DNA of 64,000 nt, from assembly GCA_045561055.1 (NCBI GenBank), contig JBJKYL010000018.1:1-64000 (forward strand). The letters are read 5' to 3'. Each line of letters starts with the position of its first letter. Position 1 is the stretch's first letter. Made by a program: the position numbers and the translations under genes. Source of the DNA: SMWC01 sp045561055 (GTDB lineage: Bacteria > Pseudomonadota > Gammaproteobacteria > Steroidobacterales > Rariloculaceae). The notes under the pieces were generated by a model that saw nothing but the letters and a program-made list of their open reading frames with translations, did not search any database and had not been told where the DNA came from. Below, one piece after another: positions 7,872 through 16,646 of this stretch.

Positions 7872-8942
7872 ATGACTAAGAAAATAATAAAACGAATAGG
7901 ATTGATACCAGCACTGGCACTGTCAATCCTTGCTATGCCGGCAATAGCTCAGGAGACTTTTTTGACCGTCGGCAGTGCCGGTATGGTTAGCGGCCCAGAT
8001 GTCGGTGAGCGTGTTCCGGATTTCGCCGCTTACGATCAGAACAATAACCTCGTTAGTCTCGATGATGTGATGGGACCAAACGGCGCGTTTATATTGTTTC
8101 AGCGCTCTGCCGATTGGTGACCTTTCTGTAAAACTCAACTCGTGCAGTTGGAAGAATCGATAGAGAAATATAGCGTTGCTGGTCTTGGTGTCGTCGCGAT
8201 TAGTTACGATACCGTCGAGATACTAAAGAGCTTTGACGATCGTATGGGAGGATTCAGCTATTCTATGCTTGCTGACCCGAACTCCGAGATTATTGAGACC
8301 TTCGGTATCCGTAACCCAAACCCGGCACCCGGTAGCCGCACCGACGGTATGGCATTCCCGGGTAGTTATATCGTTAACGCTGATGGCATAGTGCAAGAGA
8401 AGTTTTTTGAAAAAAATGGTAGGGTCCGGCCGACTGCCGAAACTGTTTTGATGAAGACCTTTGGTGCTGACGGTGGTCGTCGCACAGAAGTGCAGCTGCC
8501 ACAGTTCAATTTTGCTGCGTATGCGTCGCAGGATAGCTGGCGGCCGGGTAACACGATAGTTCTCGTAGTAGATTTCGATTTGCCTGATCGTATGCACCTT
8601 TACGCGCCAGGGTCCGATTATACGGCTGCAAATCTGAGCATCGTTGAGACTGAGCATGTTCTGCAGAATAGGTTGGATCTTCCTGAGCATGAGATTCTTT
8701 ATCTGGAACCGATCGATGAAAGCGTTCCCGTATATCACGGTACTCCACAGATTCAGCGAGAGATCACACTATCGCCGCTTTATGATGGAGAGATGGTTTC
8801 AGTTGATGCCATTCTCACCCATCAAGTCTGCGATGATGAGATTTGCTATCCGCCAGCTGATTTCGAGTTAACGTTCCATTTCGATGTTATCCAGCATGAT
8901 AGGCAAAGGGCGCCCGAATCAATTAGGCATCCGGAAGGATAG
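7872..8942 (+). CDS. Predicted selenoprotein: exported redoxin (UxxC) fused to a DsbD-alpha-like domain
   Basis: Read through an in-frame TGA at 8118-8120 this is one 356-residue protein; conventional calling would split it at 8120 and 8142. ATG 7872 follows a GAGGTGGAG ribosome site and starts a signal peptide (ALSILAMPAIAQ). Residues about 40-210 are an AhpC/TSA redoxin: VGERVPDFAAYD, then FQRSADW-TGA-PFCKTQL. Related redoxins have Cys where the TGA stands (ADWCPxCK), so Sec83 with Cys86 would form UxxC. Residues about 225-340 resemble the DsbD N-terminal domain, with QVCDDEICYPP (Cys320, Cys325). Role: probably periplasmic thiol/peroxide redox chemistry. The alternative is a nonsense mutation. 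Confidence 0.82.
8118..8156 (+). promoter_or_regulatory. Candidate bacterial SECIS element with UGA Sec codon
   Basis: TGA (8118-8120) is followed by TCAACT (8135-8140), loop CGTGC (8141-8145) and AGTTGG (8146-8151): a 5-bp Watson-Crick stem with an extra U-G pair. The loop begins 20 nt after the UGA and has G as its second base, both within known bacterial SECIS geometry. TTTC (8123-8126) may pair with GAAG (8151-8154), or TTCT with AGAA (8153-8156), as a lower stem. Folding was done by eye only. Confidence 0.6.
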
Positions 8943-9212
8943 GCAAGAAATAAAGCACGGCCGCTGTCGCAATCCGAAGCGCCCTTTTTGCTAATTTTGT
9001 CGTCCGCTATAGTTGAGGTTATCTCATCCCCTTTAGGCGGGGTTGCAATAACTCTACGCTAGGAAATTTAGAACCCCCCTTGAGTATCGTGTGGGTTAGT
9101 TAGTTGCAGAGGCTTAATATTCCGCCAGCATGAAATGCTCTCGAGTCTAATCTGCTCCGTGATGAGGAACATTATGTCGTCGATGAGCGTTTTAAAAAAT
9201 TAAAACGATATC

Positions 9213-10298
9213 TTAAGAATTACGTGGGTTTGCGTTGAGTTGCAGTGGGTTGTCCGGATCGACGCTCGGAGCGAATTGCTGTCTACGATCGAAATTCGAC
9301 AGTCGATGAACCAGCTTTAACCAGTTACCAACGATCGATCTGCCGACATCGTACCAACTGTTAGTGACATGTTGCGTCATACTAGCTTCTGGGAATTCCG
9401 GCGCAGTGCTGCCATTCTTTATCGCTTCTGTTGCTTTCACTAGATAGGCGTCGGCAATTTCTTTTGCCTCATCGGGTAGATAATTTTCTGGGTAAGGTGG
9501 CGCGTTCTCGAGTTCGCCGCTTAAGAAACGAAATACTTCGCGCTTATATTCCTTTAGCAGACTGTTGGCGTCGTATTCTGGGTGTCCTTGTGTGTAAACA
9601 ATGCGAAATTGATCCGCACTGACCGCCAGATGCACACCAACTTTTTTACTTTCCGCAAGCACAGTTAGTCCTGCTTGTTCGAGCTGGGCGCGGGTTACGG
9701 TATTCCAACGCGAGTGCGGCGCATGAAATGTTGCTGATACGTTGTTCATTAGAGGGTGGTCTGGGTGCCGGACGGAATGTTCGTAAACACCCCATCGCTT
9801 GATCGGCAGTGGTTGGCGGTCGATCTGATAATGGTGTTTTACTAACGCATGGGAGGCCAGGCAGGAGCAAAGAGTAGAGGCTACATTTTTTTTGGCCCAA
9901 TCGGCTATAGTGATTAGCGGTTTCCAGATTGGTTCCTGATTGAGAACTGGGTTAATCACGTTCGCTCCCGTAATTATTAACGCATGCAATCCCTTCTCCA
10001 TCAAACTAGCAAACTCAAAATAATGCCGGTGAATGTGATCCTTGGCCGCTACGCCACGATCTAGTTCCTGAATTGAAAACGGGTATACGAAGATTTTGGC
10101 GCTCACACTTGATGCGCTCATTAGCCTCATAAACTGTTGTTCGGTGGCCGACAACGCTGCGTCAGGCATCATATTAAGCAGACCTATATGCAACTCGCGA
10201 CCGTCATCTAGCTCCGCTTGTTCGCGTGTCAATACGGTAATACCGCTATCGCGTAAGCGCTGAAATGAAGGCAAGTGATTGTGAGCAACGAGGGGCAT
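9213..10298 (-). CDS. metA: Homoserine O-acyltransferase, MetA family
   Basis: Acylates the hydroxyl of L-homoserine, the first committed step of methionine synthesis. 361 residues, longer than E. coli MetA (309) because of a C-terminal tail of about 50 residues. Seen are HIGLLNMMPDAALSATEQQF, the nucleophilic Cys region TLCSCLASHALV, KRWGVYEH, PHSRW, and the His-x-Glu catalytic pair in YTQGHPEYD. Whether it uses succinyl-CoA or acetyl-CoA cannot be decided here, because the specificity loop after ITGA does not match the E. coli sequence. It is transcribed away from the beta-propeller gene across a 470-bp gap. Confidence 0.88.
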   Translation of the reverse strand: MPLVAHNHLPSFQRLRDSGITVLTREQAELDDGRELHIGLLNMMPDAALSATEQQFMRLMSASSVSAKIFVYPFSIQELDRGVAAKDHIHRHYFEFASLMEKGLHALIITGANVINPVLNQEPIWKPLITIADWAKKNVASTLCSCLASHALVKHHYQIDRQPLPIKRWGVYEHSVRHPDHPLMNNVSATFHAPHSRWNTVTRAQLEQAGLTVLAESKKVGVHLAVSADQFRIVYTQGHPEYDANSLLKEYKREVFRFLSGELENAPPYPENYLPDEAKEIADAYLVKATEAIKNGSTAPEFPEASMTQHVTNSWYDVGRSIVGNWLKLVHRLSNFDRRQQFAPSVDPDNPLQLNANPRNS

Positions 10299-10772
10299 GT
10301 TTGTCTAATTAGGCGAATATAGAACGTTAACATGACACACTGCCGAAAACTTTAGGCATAAGGAAGATTGGAGAGAGTTGCTGAGCATTTGGGCGCCATA
10401 TCATTCACGACACCCCGAATTTAGCGCAGGAATTAAAGGAATATAGTTTAGTGAACGATCGTACTTTTTATCAGATTGGCCTTCTTCACATAGTGAACGA
10501 TAGCGGCGTTTTCTTTTTTGAATAGCTTACGCTAGAGCGATCTAAAAGATCTGAGCAAGGAAGTTTTGTTTGTACTTCCCAGAAACACGAAATAGAATGA
10601 TCGTGCTTTTATTCTATAATCAACAGAACAGTATCATCAATATTTCCTCTATTCAATACGGTGTTTAAATTTTGCCGTTAACGCCTTTTGACTAGAGCTT
10701 TTGCCCCGTGTAGCCTCGCTTCGTCTTTCCAAGCGGGGTTCATATGTTATCCGCAGCAAGGCCGATCAACCG
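10299..10772. repeat. Intergenic region with two direct repeats of TAGTGAACGAT
   Basis: This gap separates divergent metA and the beta-propeller gene. It contains TAGTGAACGAT at 10449-10459 and again at 10491-10501, start to start 42 bp, about four helical turns, which would put both copies on the same face. No MetJ-type AGACGTCT box or recognised SAM riboswitch was seen. An in-frame extension of the propeller gene to 10701 exists but has no signal-like sequence. Confidence 0.4.
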
Positions 10773-11804
10773 ATGAACGTAGTACCAAGACGTATTATCG
10801 GTACTCTTTTGTGCCTCGCTGGCATCGCCGCTTCAGCTCAGGAGGGGACGCTGCTCGTCGCTAATCGACATACGGCTGCCGGCAGCGTTTCGCTCTTTGA
10901 TCTTCAAACTCGGGTTGAGATTGCGCGGATTCCGATCGGTGGTGGATGGCCCCACGAAATTGCCGTTTCTCCCGATGGACGTCTCGCGTTGACAGCTGAA
11001 TACGGTGAGGTCGAGCCGGGTAGGCGTGTCGTTATTATGGATGTCCAGGAGGCACGGGTTCTTGGTTATGTTGATATGGGATCGGGCTCTAAGCCCCATG
11101 ACACGGTCTTTCTACCCGACAACCGTCACGCGGTTGTAACGCTCGAGACGCAGGACCTGCTCGCGATCATAGATATTGTTTCACAGACTATTGTGCGGAC
11201 CTATCCTATCGGCGACGATGCACGTGAAGGACATATGATTTTCCTGAGCCCAGAAGGAGATCGCGTTTACGTCGGTGGTCGGCTTGGTGAGGGGACTGTA
11301 TCGATTATTTATCTCGATGAGGATCGTGAGCCGACGGTATTGCAGACCGGTATCGGTGCTGAGGCGATTACTACAACCCCTGATGGCCGTAGCGTGTGGG
11401 TTATCAATCAGGATGCCAACACGATTTCTATTATTGATCCGGAAGCCCTTGTCGTGGAGCAAACCTTTGTTGCTGCCACCCAGCCAAGACGTCTTGCTAA
11501 TTTGCCCGGTGGCCGTATGGCAGTGATAAATGGTAATAGGGAGACTGCCGGTATTCTTATATATGACACTGCAACCCAAGAGGTTCTTCATGAGTTGCCG
11601 ATTCCGGGCGACGAAGTAGGAGCTGGCGGCTTCGGTTTCTTCGTCGTTGAAAATACTGGTTTCGTCAGTACACGCGGGGACGGACGTATTCTCATTTATG
11701 ATTTTGCGCGGCCTGGCGAGCCACCGACTACACTCGTTAGCGGGCATGTGACCCCTGACGGCATGGCATGGTCGCCGAGGCGTGTCGGGGTATTTGATGA
11801 CTAG
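10773..11804 (+). CDS. Exported YncE-like beta-propeller protein
   Basis: About 343 residues from ATG 10773, chosen because it opens a signal peptide (RRIIGTLLCLAGIAASAQ); the longer in-frame start at 10701 would bury it. The rest is a seven-bladed propeller of the YncE/cytochrome-d1-like kind, with repeats such as PHEIAVSPDGRLALTAEYG, PHDTVFLPDNRHAVVT, AITTTPDGRSVWVINQDANT and TPDGMAWSPRRVGVFDD. Such proteins are periplasmic and mostly of unknown function. It is convergent with the DapA-family gene, 80 bp apart, and has no obvious operon partner. Confidence 0.8.
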   Translation: MNVVPRRIIGTLLCLAGIAASAQEGTLLVANRHTAAGSVSLFDLQTRVEIARIPIGGGWPHEIAVSPDGRLALTAEYGEVEPGRRVVIMDVQEARVLGYVDMGSGSKPHDTVFLPDNRHAVVTLETQDLLAIIDIVSQTIVRTYPIGDDAREGHMIFLSPEGDRVYVGGRLGEGTVSIIYLDEDREPTVLQTGIGAEAITTTPDGRSVWVINQDANTISIIDPEALVVEQTFVAATQPRRLANLPGGRMAVINGNRETAGILIYDTATQEVLHELPIPGDEVGAGGFGFFVVENTGFVSTRGDGRILIYDFARPGEPPTTLVSGHVTPDGMAWSPRRVGVFDD

Positions 11805-11884
11805 CAGAAACAGAAACTCATCACAGTACAACGATCGTGAGCGCAGTTTTTTACCCCGGCGTTCCGAAAATATCGGCAGTGCGG

Positions 11885-12829
11885 TCAAGCATTGTCAATT
11901 GAGAATCCAACCCGGGAAGGTAAGTCACCCATCTTAAAATAAAGCTCCGCGAGTCCACGCAATAAATTTTCGGAATCGCTATCGGTCAACGCTTCAAGTG
12001 GTGGGCGGACAAGCCGCCAATCGGGAGTGTCATAGAAGCTTGCAACAATCGATTTCAACGCTGGAATAAGTGTGGCGTTTCGAATGGTATGGTTGATTTG
12101 TGTGATGTGATTCTGCAAGGTTTCAGCGTCCCGAGTTTGCCAGCGTTCGAATAGTTGCCGTATTCCGACCACATTGACGTTGCCGACGGCCGTAATCGTG
12201 CCGGCGCCTCCGTTGCGCAAGGTGTCTAGCAGAAATACCTCAGAGCCACAGAAAGTGGCGAGCGTGGGGTACTCAGTCAGAATCGATAGTGTGTTCTGCC
12301 AGTCTCCCGAACTGTCCTTTATTCCTGCGATCGAGTCTGGTGACTCGCTTAAGAGTTGGCCAATAAGATCTAGCGAAATTCCGATTTGCGAGATCGGTGG
12401 GATGTGATAGAGATAGATTTTAAGTTTAGCGTCACCGACTCGCTGAATTGTTTCCGTGTAGCTTGCGAAGAGTCCTTTGTCGTTGACCGCCTTGTAATAG
12501 AATGGTGGTAGCATCAGGACTTTGCCGCAGCCATGCGCGACTGCGTGCTTGGTTAGTTTTACTGTATCTGTTAGAGCACTAGTTCCAGTTCCGGGCATCA
12601 AAACGTCAGCCGGGATATCATTATCGAGTAGATATTCCAGCAGCATCATTCTCTCATCGACCCCTAGTGAATTAGCCTCGCTAGTCGTACCGAATACCGC
12701 CAAACCATCGGCTCCCTTGTCTAGCAGCCAGCGGCAATGCCGTAAGAATTTATTTTTGTCCGGGCTGAAATCGGGTTTGAATGGGGTCAGGGCTGGTACC
12801 AGCACACCACCAAATTTTGATTCCGACAT
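11885..12829 (-). CDS. Dihydrodipicolinate synthase (DapA) family lyase/aldolase
   Basis: 314-residue TIM-barrel class I aldolase. Key residues are visible: FGTTSEANSLGVDE (the GTT[G/S]E phosphate/pyruvate-binding motif), the catalytic Tyr in KIYLYHIPP, and the Schiff-base Lys in SIAGIKDSSGD. Location beside an amidohydrolase and a beta-hydroxyacid dehydrogenase argues for a catabolic aldolase (sugar-acid or keto-acid cleavage) rather than lysine biosynthesis. It ends a minus-strand trio with gaps of 12 and 2 bp, clearly an operon. Exact substrate unknown. Confidence 0.88.
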   Translation of the reverse strand: MSESKFGGVLVPALTPFKPDFSPDKNKFLRHCRWLLDKGADGLAVFGTTSEANSLGVDERMMLLEYLLDNDIPADVLMPGTGTSALTDTVKLTKHAVAHGCGKVLMLPPFYYKAVNDKGLFASYTETIQRVGDAKLKIYLYHIPPISQIGISLDLIGQLLSESPDSIAGIKDSSGDWQNTLSILTEYPTLATFCGSEVFLLDTLRNGGAGTITAVGNVNVVGIRQLFERWQTRDAETLQNHITQINHTIRNATLIPALKSIVASFYDTPDWRLVRPPLEALTDSDSENLLRGLAELYFKMGDLPSRVGFSIDNA

Positions 12830-12841
12830 GAGCCATCCTCT

Positions 12842-13735
12842 TCAGAGGTTGTAGAGTTCTGCTGCATTATCTACCAAGATCTTTTCCCGTTTTGTCGCGT
12901 CTGGAACCCAGTCGAATAGAAGGTCTAGGAGGTCACCATCGTTTGGCATATTGCCCTTCACCATGACGTGCGGCCAGTCGGAACCCCAGACTATACGTTC
13001 CGGCGCTTCTTGAACTAAATGCTTGGCAAATATATCCACGCTCGGATAAGGTAGGGGATCGGCAGAAACCCGATAAGGCCCTGTCAATTTTGTCCAGACG
13101 CGGCCACGCTGCATTAGACGTAATAACCCTTGAAATCCTTTGTCATTGGTATTGCGATGAGGACGAAAATAACCTAAGTGGCTTACCACCACGTCGGTCG
13201 GTATCGTGTTTAATTGCCGTTCGAGATCCGGGTAATCGTCCACGTGTATAAGGAGCTCAACATGCCAACCAAGGCTGTGAATTTTTTCGGCTAGTCGACG
13301 GATATATTCTATCGGTAGCTGACTTGTTTTGTTTTTGACGTCGATAAGATTGAAGCGAATACCACGAATACCGATGTGATCCAATTTCTTTAGTTCCGCA
13401 TCCGAAACCGATTCATCGACGACAGCAACACCACGATTCTCGATCGGGCATTCGCGCATCGCGTCCAACATCGCAGAGTTATCCGTGCCGTAAATACTCG
13501 GCTGTATGAAGATAACGCGTTGTAAGCCTAAAACCTTGGATAGGTGCATGTAGTCTACTAGCAGAGAATCGGGCGGCGTATAAATGCGTTCAGCGGCGTA
13601 GTCGTACCGAGAAAGTGGGCCGCAGATATGTACATGAGAGTCACAAGCCAGGTCCGGTAATATTTGCCGGGGAGCTTTTGGAGAAGGATCGGGAGCAGCG
13701 CAGAAAGGTGCGTGCGCTGGGATATCAGGAATCAC
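12842..13735 (-). CDS. Amidohydrolase family protein, LigI-like (2-pyrone-4,6-dicarboxylate lactonase type)
   Basis: 297-residue amidohydrolase_2 (COG3618) TIM barrel, probably a lactonase. The N-terminal metal-site motif appears as CDSHVHICGP, followed by RGIRFNLID, LLIHVDDYPDLE, VSHLGYFRP and the C-terminal Asp in VWGSDWPHV. The family includes LigI and sugar lactonases. It sits between the DapA-family lyase (12-bp gap) and the dehydrogenase (2-bp gap), so a pathway of lactone opening, oxidation and aldol cleavage is likely; the real substrate cannot be read from the sequence. Confidence 0.87.
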   Translation of the reverse strand: MIPDIPAHAPFCAAPDPSPKAPRQILPDLACDSHVHICGPLSRYDYAAERIYTPPDSLLVDYMHLSKVLGLQRVIFIQPSIYGTDNSAMLDAMRECPIENRGVAVVDESVSDAELKKLDHIGIRGIRFNLIDVKNKTSQLPIEYIRRLAEKIHSLGWHVELLIHVDDYPDLERQLNTIPTDVVVSHLGYFRPHRNTNDKGFQGLLRLMQRGRVWTKLTGPYRVSADPLPYPSVDIFAKHLVQEAPERIVWGSDWPHVMVKGNMPNDGDLLDLLFDWVPDATKREKILVDNAAELYNL

Positions 13736-13737
13736 GT

Positions 13738-14667
13738 CTAATCTTCTAGTAATGACGAACCTACGGATTCAAGAAGAAACCGCACGATAGCGACAGCATC
13801 GGCATCACCTAGGCCTGCCGAATGGGCCGCGTTATAAGAATCGAGCGCCACCGACATGGCCGGCATTGGAATGCCATACTCTTCACCCTTGGCAAGTATA
13901 TTCTGTGAATCTTTTATCATTGTTTTCATGTCGAACGCTACGTTTTCTGAATTTTCTACGATCATAGAAATTTTGTGGGACAGTGCGGATAATCCGCCAC
14001 CGCTGTCGTTAATAACGTTAAGCATGGTCTCAATCTCAAGACCGCCTGCGTGACCCATAGCGATGGCTTCGGCCAGTGACTGCCAATAGACGGCAAGCGG
14101 CAGATTCAAAACAAGCTTCAACAGTGATCCGCTCCCCACGGGTCCTGCGTGTACGATTCTTCGAGTCATATCCTCTAGGATAGGCCGCGCGCGCTCGAGA
14201 TTAGATTCGCTGCCGCCAACAAGTGCCATGAGTTTCCCTGATCTTGCAGGGCCGACCGTACCCGAGACTGGTACGTCAATGAATTCTGCGCCCTGCTCAC
14301 CGCAGGACCGCGCGATCGCTTTTGCCTTTTCCGGTCGTAGCGTGCTCATCTCAATAAAAAGTCTGCCTTCGACAGGTACCGACAGGAGCCCATCCGGGCC
14401 ATTGAAGACTTCCTCTACGGAATAATCGTCGTACAGCATTGATATGATGATCTCGGTTCGGGCAGGTATTTCTCTAGGTACGGTTGCTACCGTTGCGCCA
14501 AGTTCATGTAGCGGGTCGCACTTGGCACGGGTACGGTTCCAGACGATAACGTTATGACCCGCTTCAACAAGCCGGGCGGCCATGCCGGAGCCCATCTTGC
14601 CGAGACCAAGAAATCCGATTTTCGGGAACATATTCATCCGTTGGGAGAGTTCAGATCCCCAAGACAA
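13738..14667 (-). CDS. NAD(P)-dependent beta-hydroxyacid dehydrogenase (3-hydroxyisobutyrate dehydrogenase / GarR family)
   Basis: 309 residues. The Rossmann motif GLGKMGSGMAARLVEAG is followed by WNRT, the substrate-binding signature DVPVSGTVGPARSGKLMALVGG and the catalytic Lys in GSGSLLKLVLNLPL. Known family reactions include oxidation of 3-hydroxyisobutyrate and reduction of tartronate semialdehyde. A probable start is M12 (MFPKIGFLG, near 14634), since the first 11 residues are not typical. It is the first gene of the minus-strand trio, facing the cupin/Ldh pair across about 190 bp, which suggests a shared divergent promoter region. Confidence 0.9.
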   Translation of the reverse strand: MSWGSELSQRMNMFPKIGFLGLGKMGSGMAARLVEAGHNVIVWNRTRAKCDPLHELGATVATVPREIPARTEIIISMLYDDYSVEEVFNGPDGLLSVPVEGRLFIEMSTLRPEKAKAIARSCGEQGAEFIDVPVSGTVGPARSGKLMALVGGSESNLERARPILEDMTRRIVHAGPVGSGSLLKLVLNLPLAVYWQSLAEAIAMGHAGGLEIETMLNVINDSGGGLSALSHKISMIVENSENVAFDMKTMIKDSQNILAKGEEYGIPMPAMSVALDSYNAAHSAGLGDADAVAIVRFLLESVGSSLLED

Positions 14668-14859
14668 AATTCGCTAGGGGAACCAGCTCAACATCTCGCG
14701 TCGAGGTTTACGAATTATAGCGAGGGAGAGTGAGGCCGTCTTTGTCTAGAGCTCCATTCTTGCAAATGGACTAGTCGATGGACTGAGGGCTGATGTTCCC
14801 AACCGGAACGGGTACTGATTTACAATGATCTATCTAATCTGTGGGCTTTAAAGATTACT

Positions 14860-15291
14860 ATGATGGATGCAACGCTGTTAAAACTAGATGAGCTAAAGAG
14901 TATCGCTCGTGGGGATGGGGTCGAGACGACGCTATTGGTCGGCAAGGATCGCTGCGGTCCTGTTTCGTTTACGTCTGGGCTAACACGCTTTCCAGCGGCT
15001 AAGAAAGTGCCTGTTCACCATCACAACTGCGCTGAGCAAGTGACGCTGTTGGAGGGCGATGCTGACGTCGAAATTGACGGGAAATGTACCCGTTTAAAGT
15101 GTTATGACACAACTTATATCCCCGCCGGTAAGCCACACCGATTCATCAATGTAGGCGACGGACCGATGCTGATACTCTGGGTCTACGATACCGATGAGGT
15201 GACTCGCACCTTCACGGAGACCGGACAGACTGTCGCGCATCTATCCGCGCAGGATACGACTTATCCAGGCCGTTCATTGGTTGGTGATTAG
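14860..15291 (+). CDS. Cupin domain protein
   Basis: 143-residue single-domain cupin. Motif 1 is PVHHHNCAEQVTLLEGDADVEI, with the HxH...E metal ligands; motif 2 is PAGKPHRFINVG. Such proteins bind a divalent metal and act as isomerases, dioxygenases or sensors. It lies 24 bp before the Ldh-family gene on the same strand, so they are likely co-transcribed, opposite to the DapA/amidohydrolase/dehydrogenase trio. ATG 14860 or the adjacent ATG 14863 are equally possible starts. Confidence 0.8.
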   Translation: MMDATLLKLDELKSIARGDGVETTLLVGKDRCGPVSFTSGLTRFPAAKKVPVHHHNCAEQVTLLEGDADVEIDGKCTRLKCYDTTYIPAGKPHRFINVGDGPMLILWVYDTDEVTRTFTETGQTVAHLSAQDTTYPGRSLVGD

Positions 15292-15315
15292 GAGCAGAAT
15301 AGAGATGTTACGACG

Positions 15316-16371
15316 ATGCAAACGGTAACCGCTGACAGCCTCACGCGCTTTATTAGACGATGTCTGGTCGCCGTCGATCTCCCTGAGCAGGATGCTCAGA
15401 TAGTCGCGGAGTTGATGACGGAGGCTGATCTCAATGGTTCCGACGGGCATGGGGTTTTTCGTCTGCCTCAGTATATCAAGCGAGTTAAGACCAGCGGTAT
15501 CAACATCAAGCCAAATATCCGGGTAGTAAAAGACAAAGGCGCAATGGCGCTCGTCGACGGTGATGATGGTATGGGTCACCTCGTTATGCACCGCGGGACA
15601 GAAATCGCGATCGAGAAAGCTGCGGAGCACGGTGTTGGTTGGGTTGGTATCAGACATGGAAACCATGCTGGGCCCGCGGCGCTTTACGCCAAAATGCCTA
15701 TGCGCCACGATATGATTGGAATCTATATTGCTGTGGGCAGTGCCAATCATCTTCCACCTTGGGGCGGCACTGAGTTGCTACTCAGCACTAACCCCATTGC
15801 GGTTGCGGTGCCGGCCGCCGAAGAGCCACCGATTGTTCTAGATATGGCAACTACGGTTGCAGCCTACGGTAAGGTTAAGACGGCGGCCCAGCGTGGTGAG
15901 CAAATGCCCGTGGGCTGGATGATGGATAAGTTCGGTAACGCGCTAACCGATCCGACGCGCGCGGCGGAGGGATTTCTTTTGCCTATCGGTGGCGCCAAAG
16001 GTTATGGTCTAGCGTTGATGTTTGGGTTGCTAGCCGGGACGTTAAATGGTGCGGCTTTCGGTCGGGAGGTTGTCGATTTTAATGCTGATTCGAGATCGCC
16101 GACAAATACAGGGCAAATGGTTGCCGCGGTGTCGATCGAAGCGTTTATGGATGTTGAGGAGTTCAAGCGAAAGGTCGACGCCGTTATTCGTTCGATGCAC
16201 GCTTCACCAACTTTGCCTGGCGTAGACAATGTTCGGGTTCCAGGCGAACGTAGTCACATGATCCGTGTTGATCGTGAGCAGAACGGTATCCCGATTCATC
16301 CTGGTTTGGAGGAGAAGCTAGCGGAACTGTCACGGCAGCTCGGGACCAAGGGCTTATTCGAGAGTCCCTGA
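15316..16371 (+). CDS. Ldh family NAD(P)-dependent oxidoreductase (malate/L-lactate dehydrogenase type)
   Basis: 351 residues of the Ldh_2 (YlbC/DlgD/ComC) fold, distinct from classical Rossmann lactate dehydrogenase. Seen are the early block GSDGHGVFRLPQYIKRVK, the catalytic His region VGIRHGNHAGPAALYA, STNPIAVAVPAAEEPPIVLDMATT, and GGAKGYGLALMFGLLAGTL. Members oxidise 2-hydroxy acids such as sulfolactate, malate, ureidoglycolate or 2,3-diketogulonate derivatives. With the cupin and the divergent trio it probably forms a small hydroxy-acid catabolic locus. Confidence 0.9.
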   Translation: MQTVTADSLTRFIRRCLVAVDLPEQDAQIVAELMTEADLNGSDGHGVFRLPQYIKRVKTSGINIKPNIRVVKDKGAMALVDGDDGMGHLVMHRGTEIAIEKAAEHGVGWVGIRHGNHAGPAALYAKMPMRHDMIGIYIAVGSANHLPPWGGTELLLSTNPIAVAVPAAEEPPIVLDMATTVAAYGKVKTAAQRGEQMPVGWMMDKFGNALTDPTRAAEGFLLPIGGAKGYGLALMFGLLAGTLNGAAFGREVVDFNADSRSPTNTGQMVAAVSIEAFMDVEEFKRKVDAVIRSMHASPTLPGVDNVRVPGERSHMIRVDREQNGIPIHPGLEEKLAELSRQLGTKGLFESP

Positions 16372-16646
16372 AACCGATAAAGCTGTAGATAGCGTAATTT
16401 AGATGGAGATAGACGCATTTAATAGAAAATAGCCGATCTTATGTATATGTAGCCGTCTTTCATAGCGCCTAAGATATTTCTTTCTGTATCCTAATGGGAC
16501 TTGAGGTCTGTTGTCGCCGGTCGCGAAGATACGACTGTGCATTACATTTGGGCATTGTTTGGTCTTAGCCTGCGAAAGTAGCTGCGAGCATTTTTTTTTA
16601 AACCTTCAGCCGGTAAAATCGTCGTTGTTTAATGGTTGCTTAGCCT

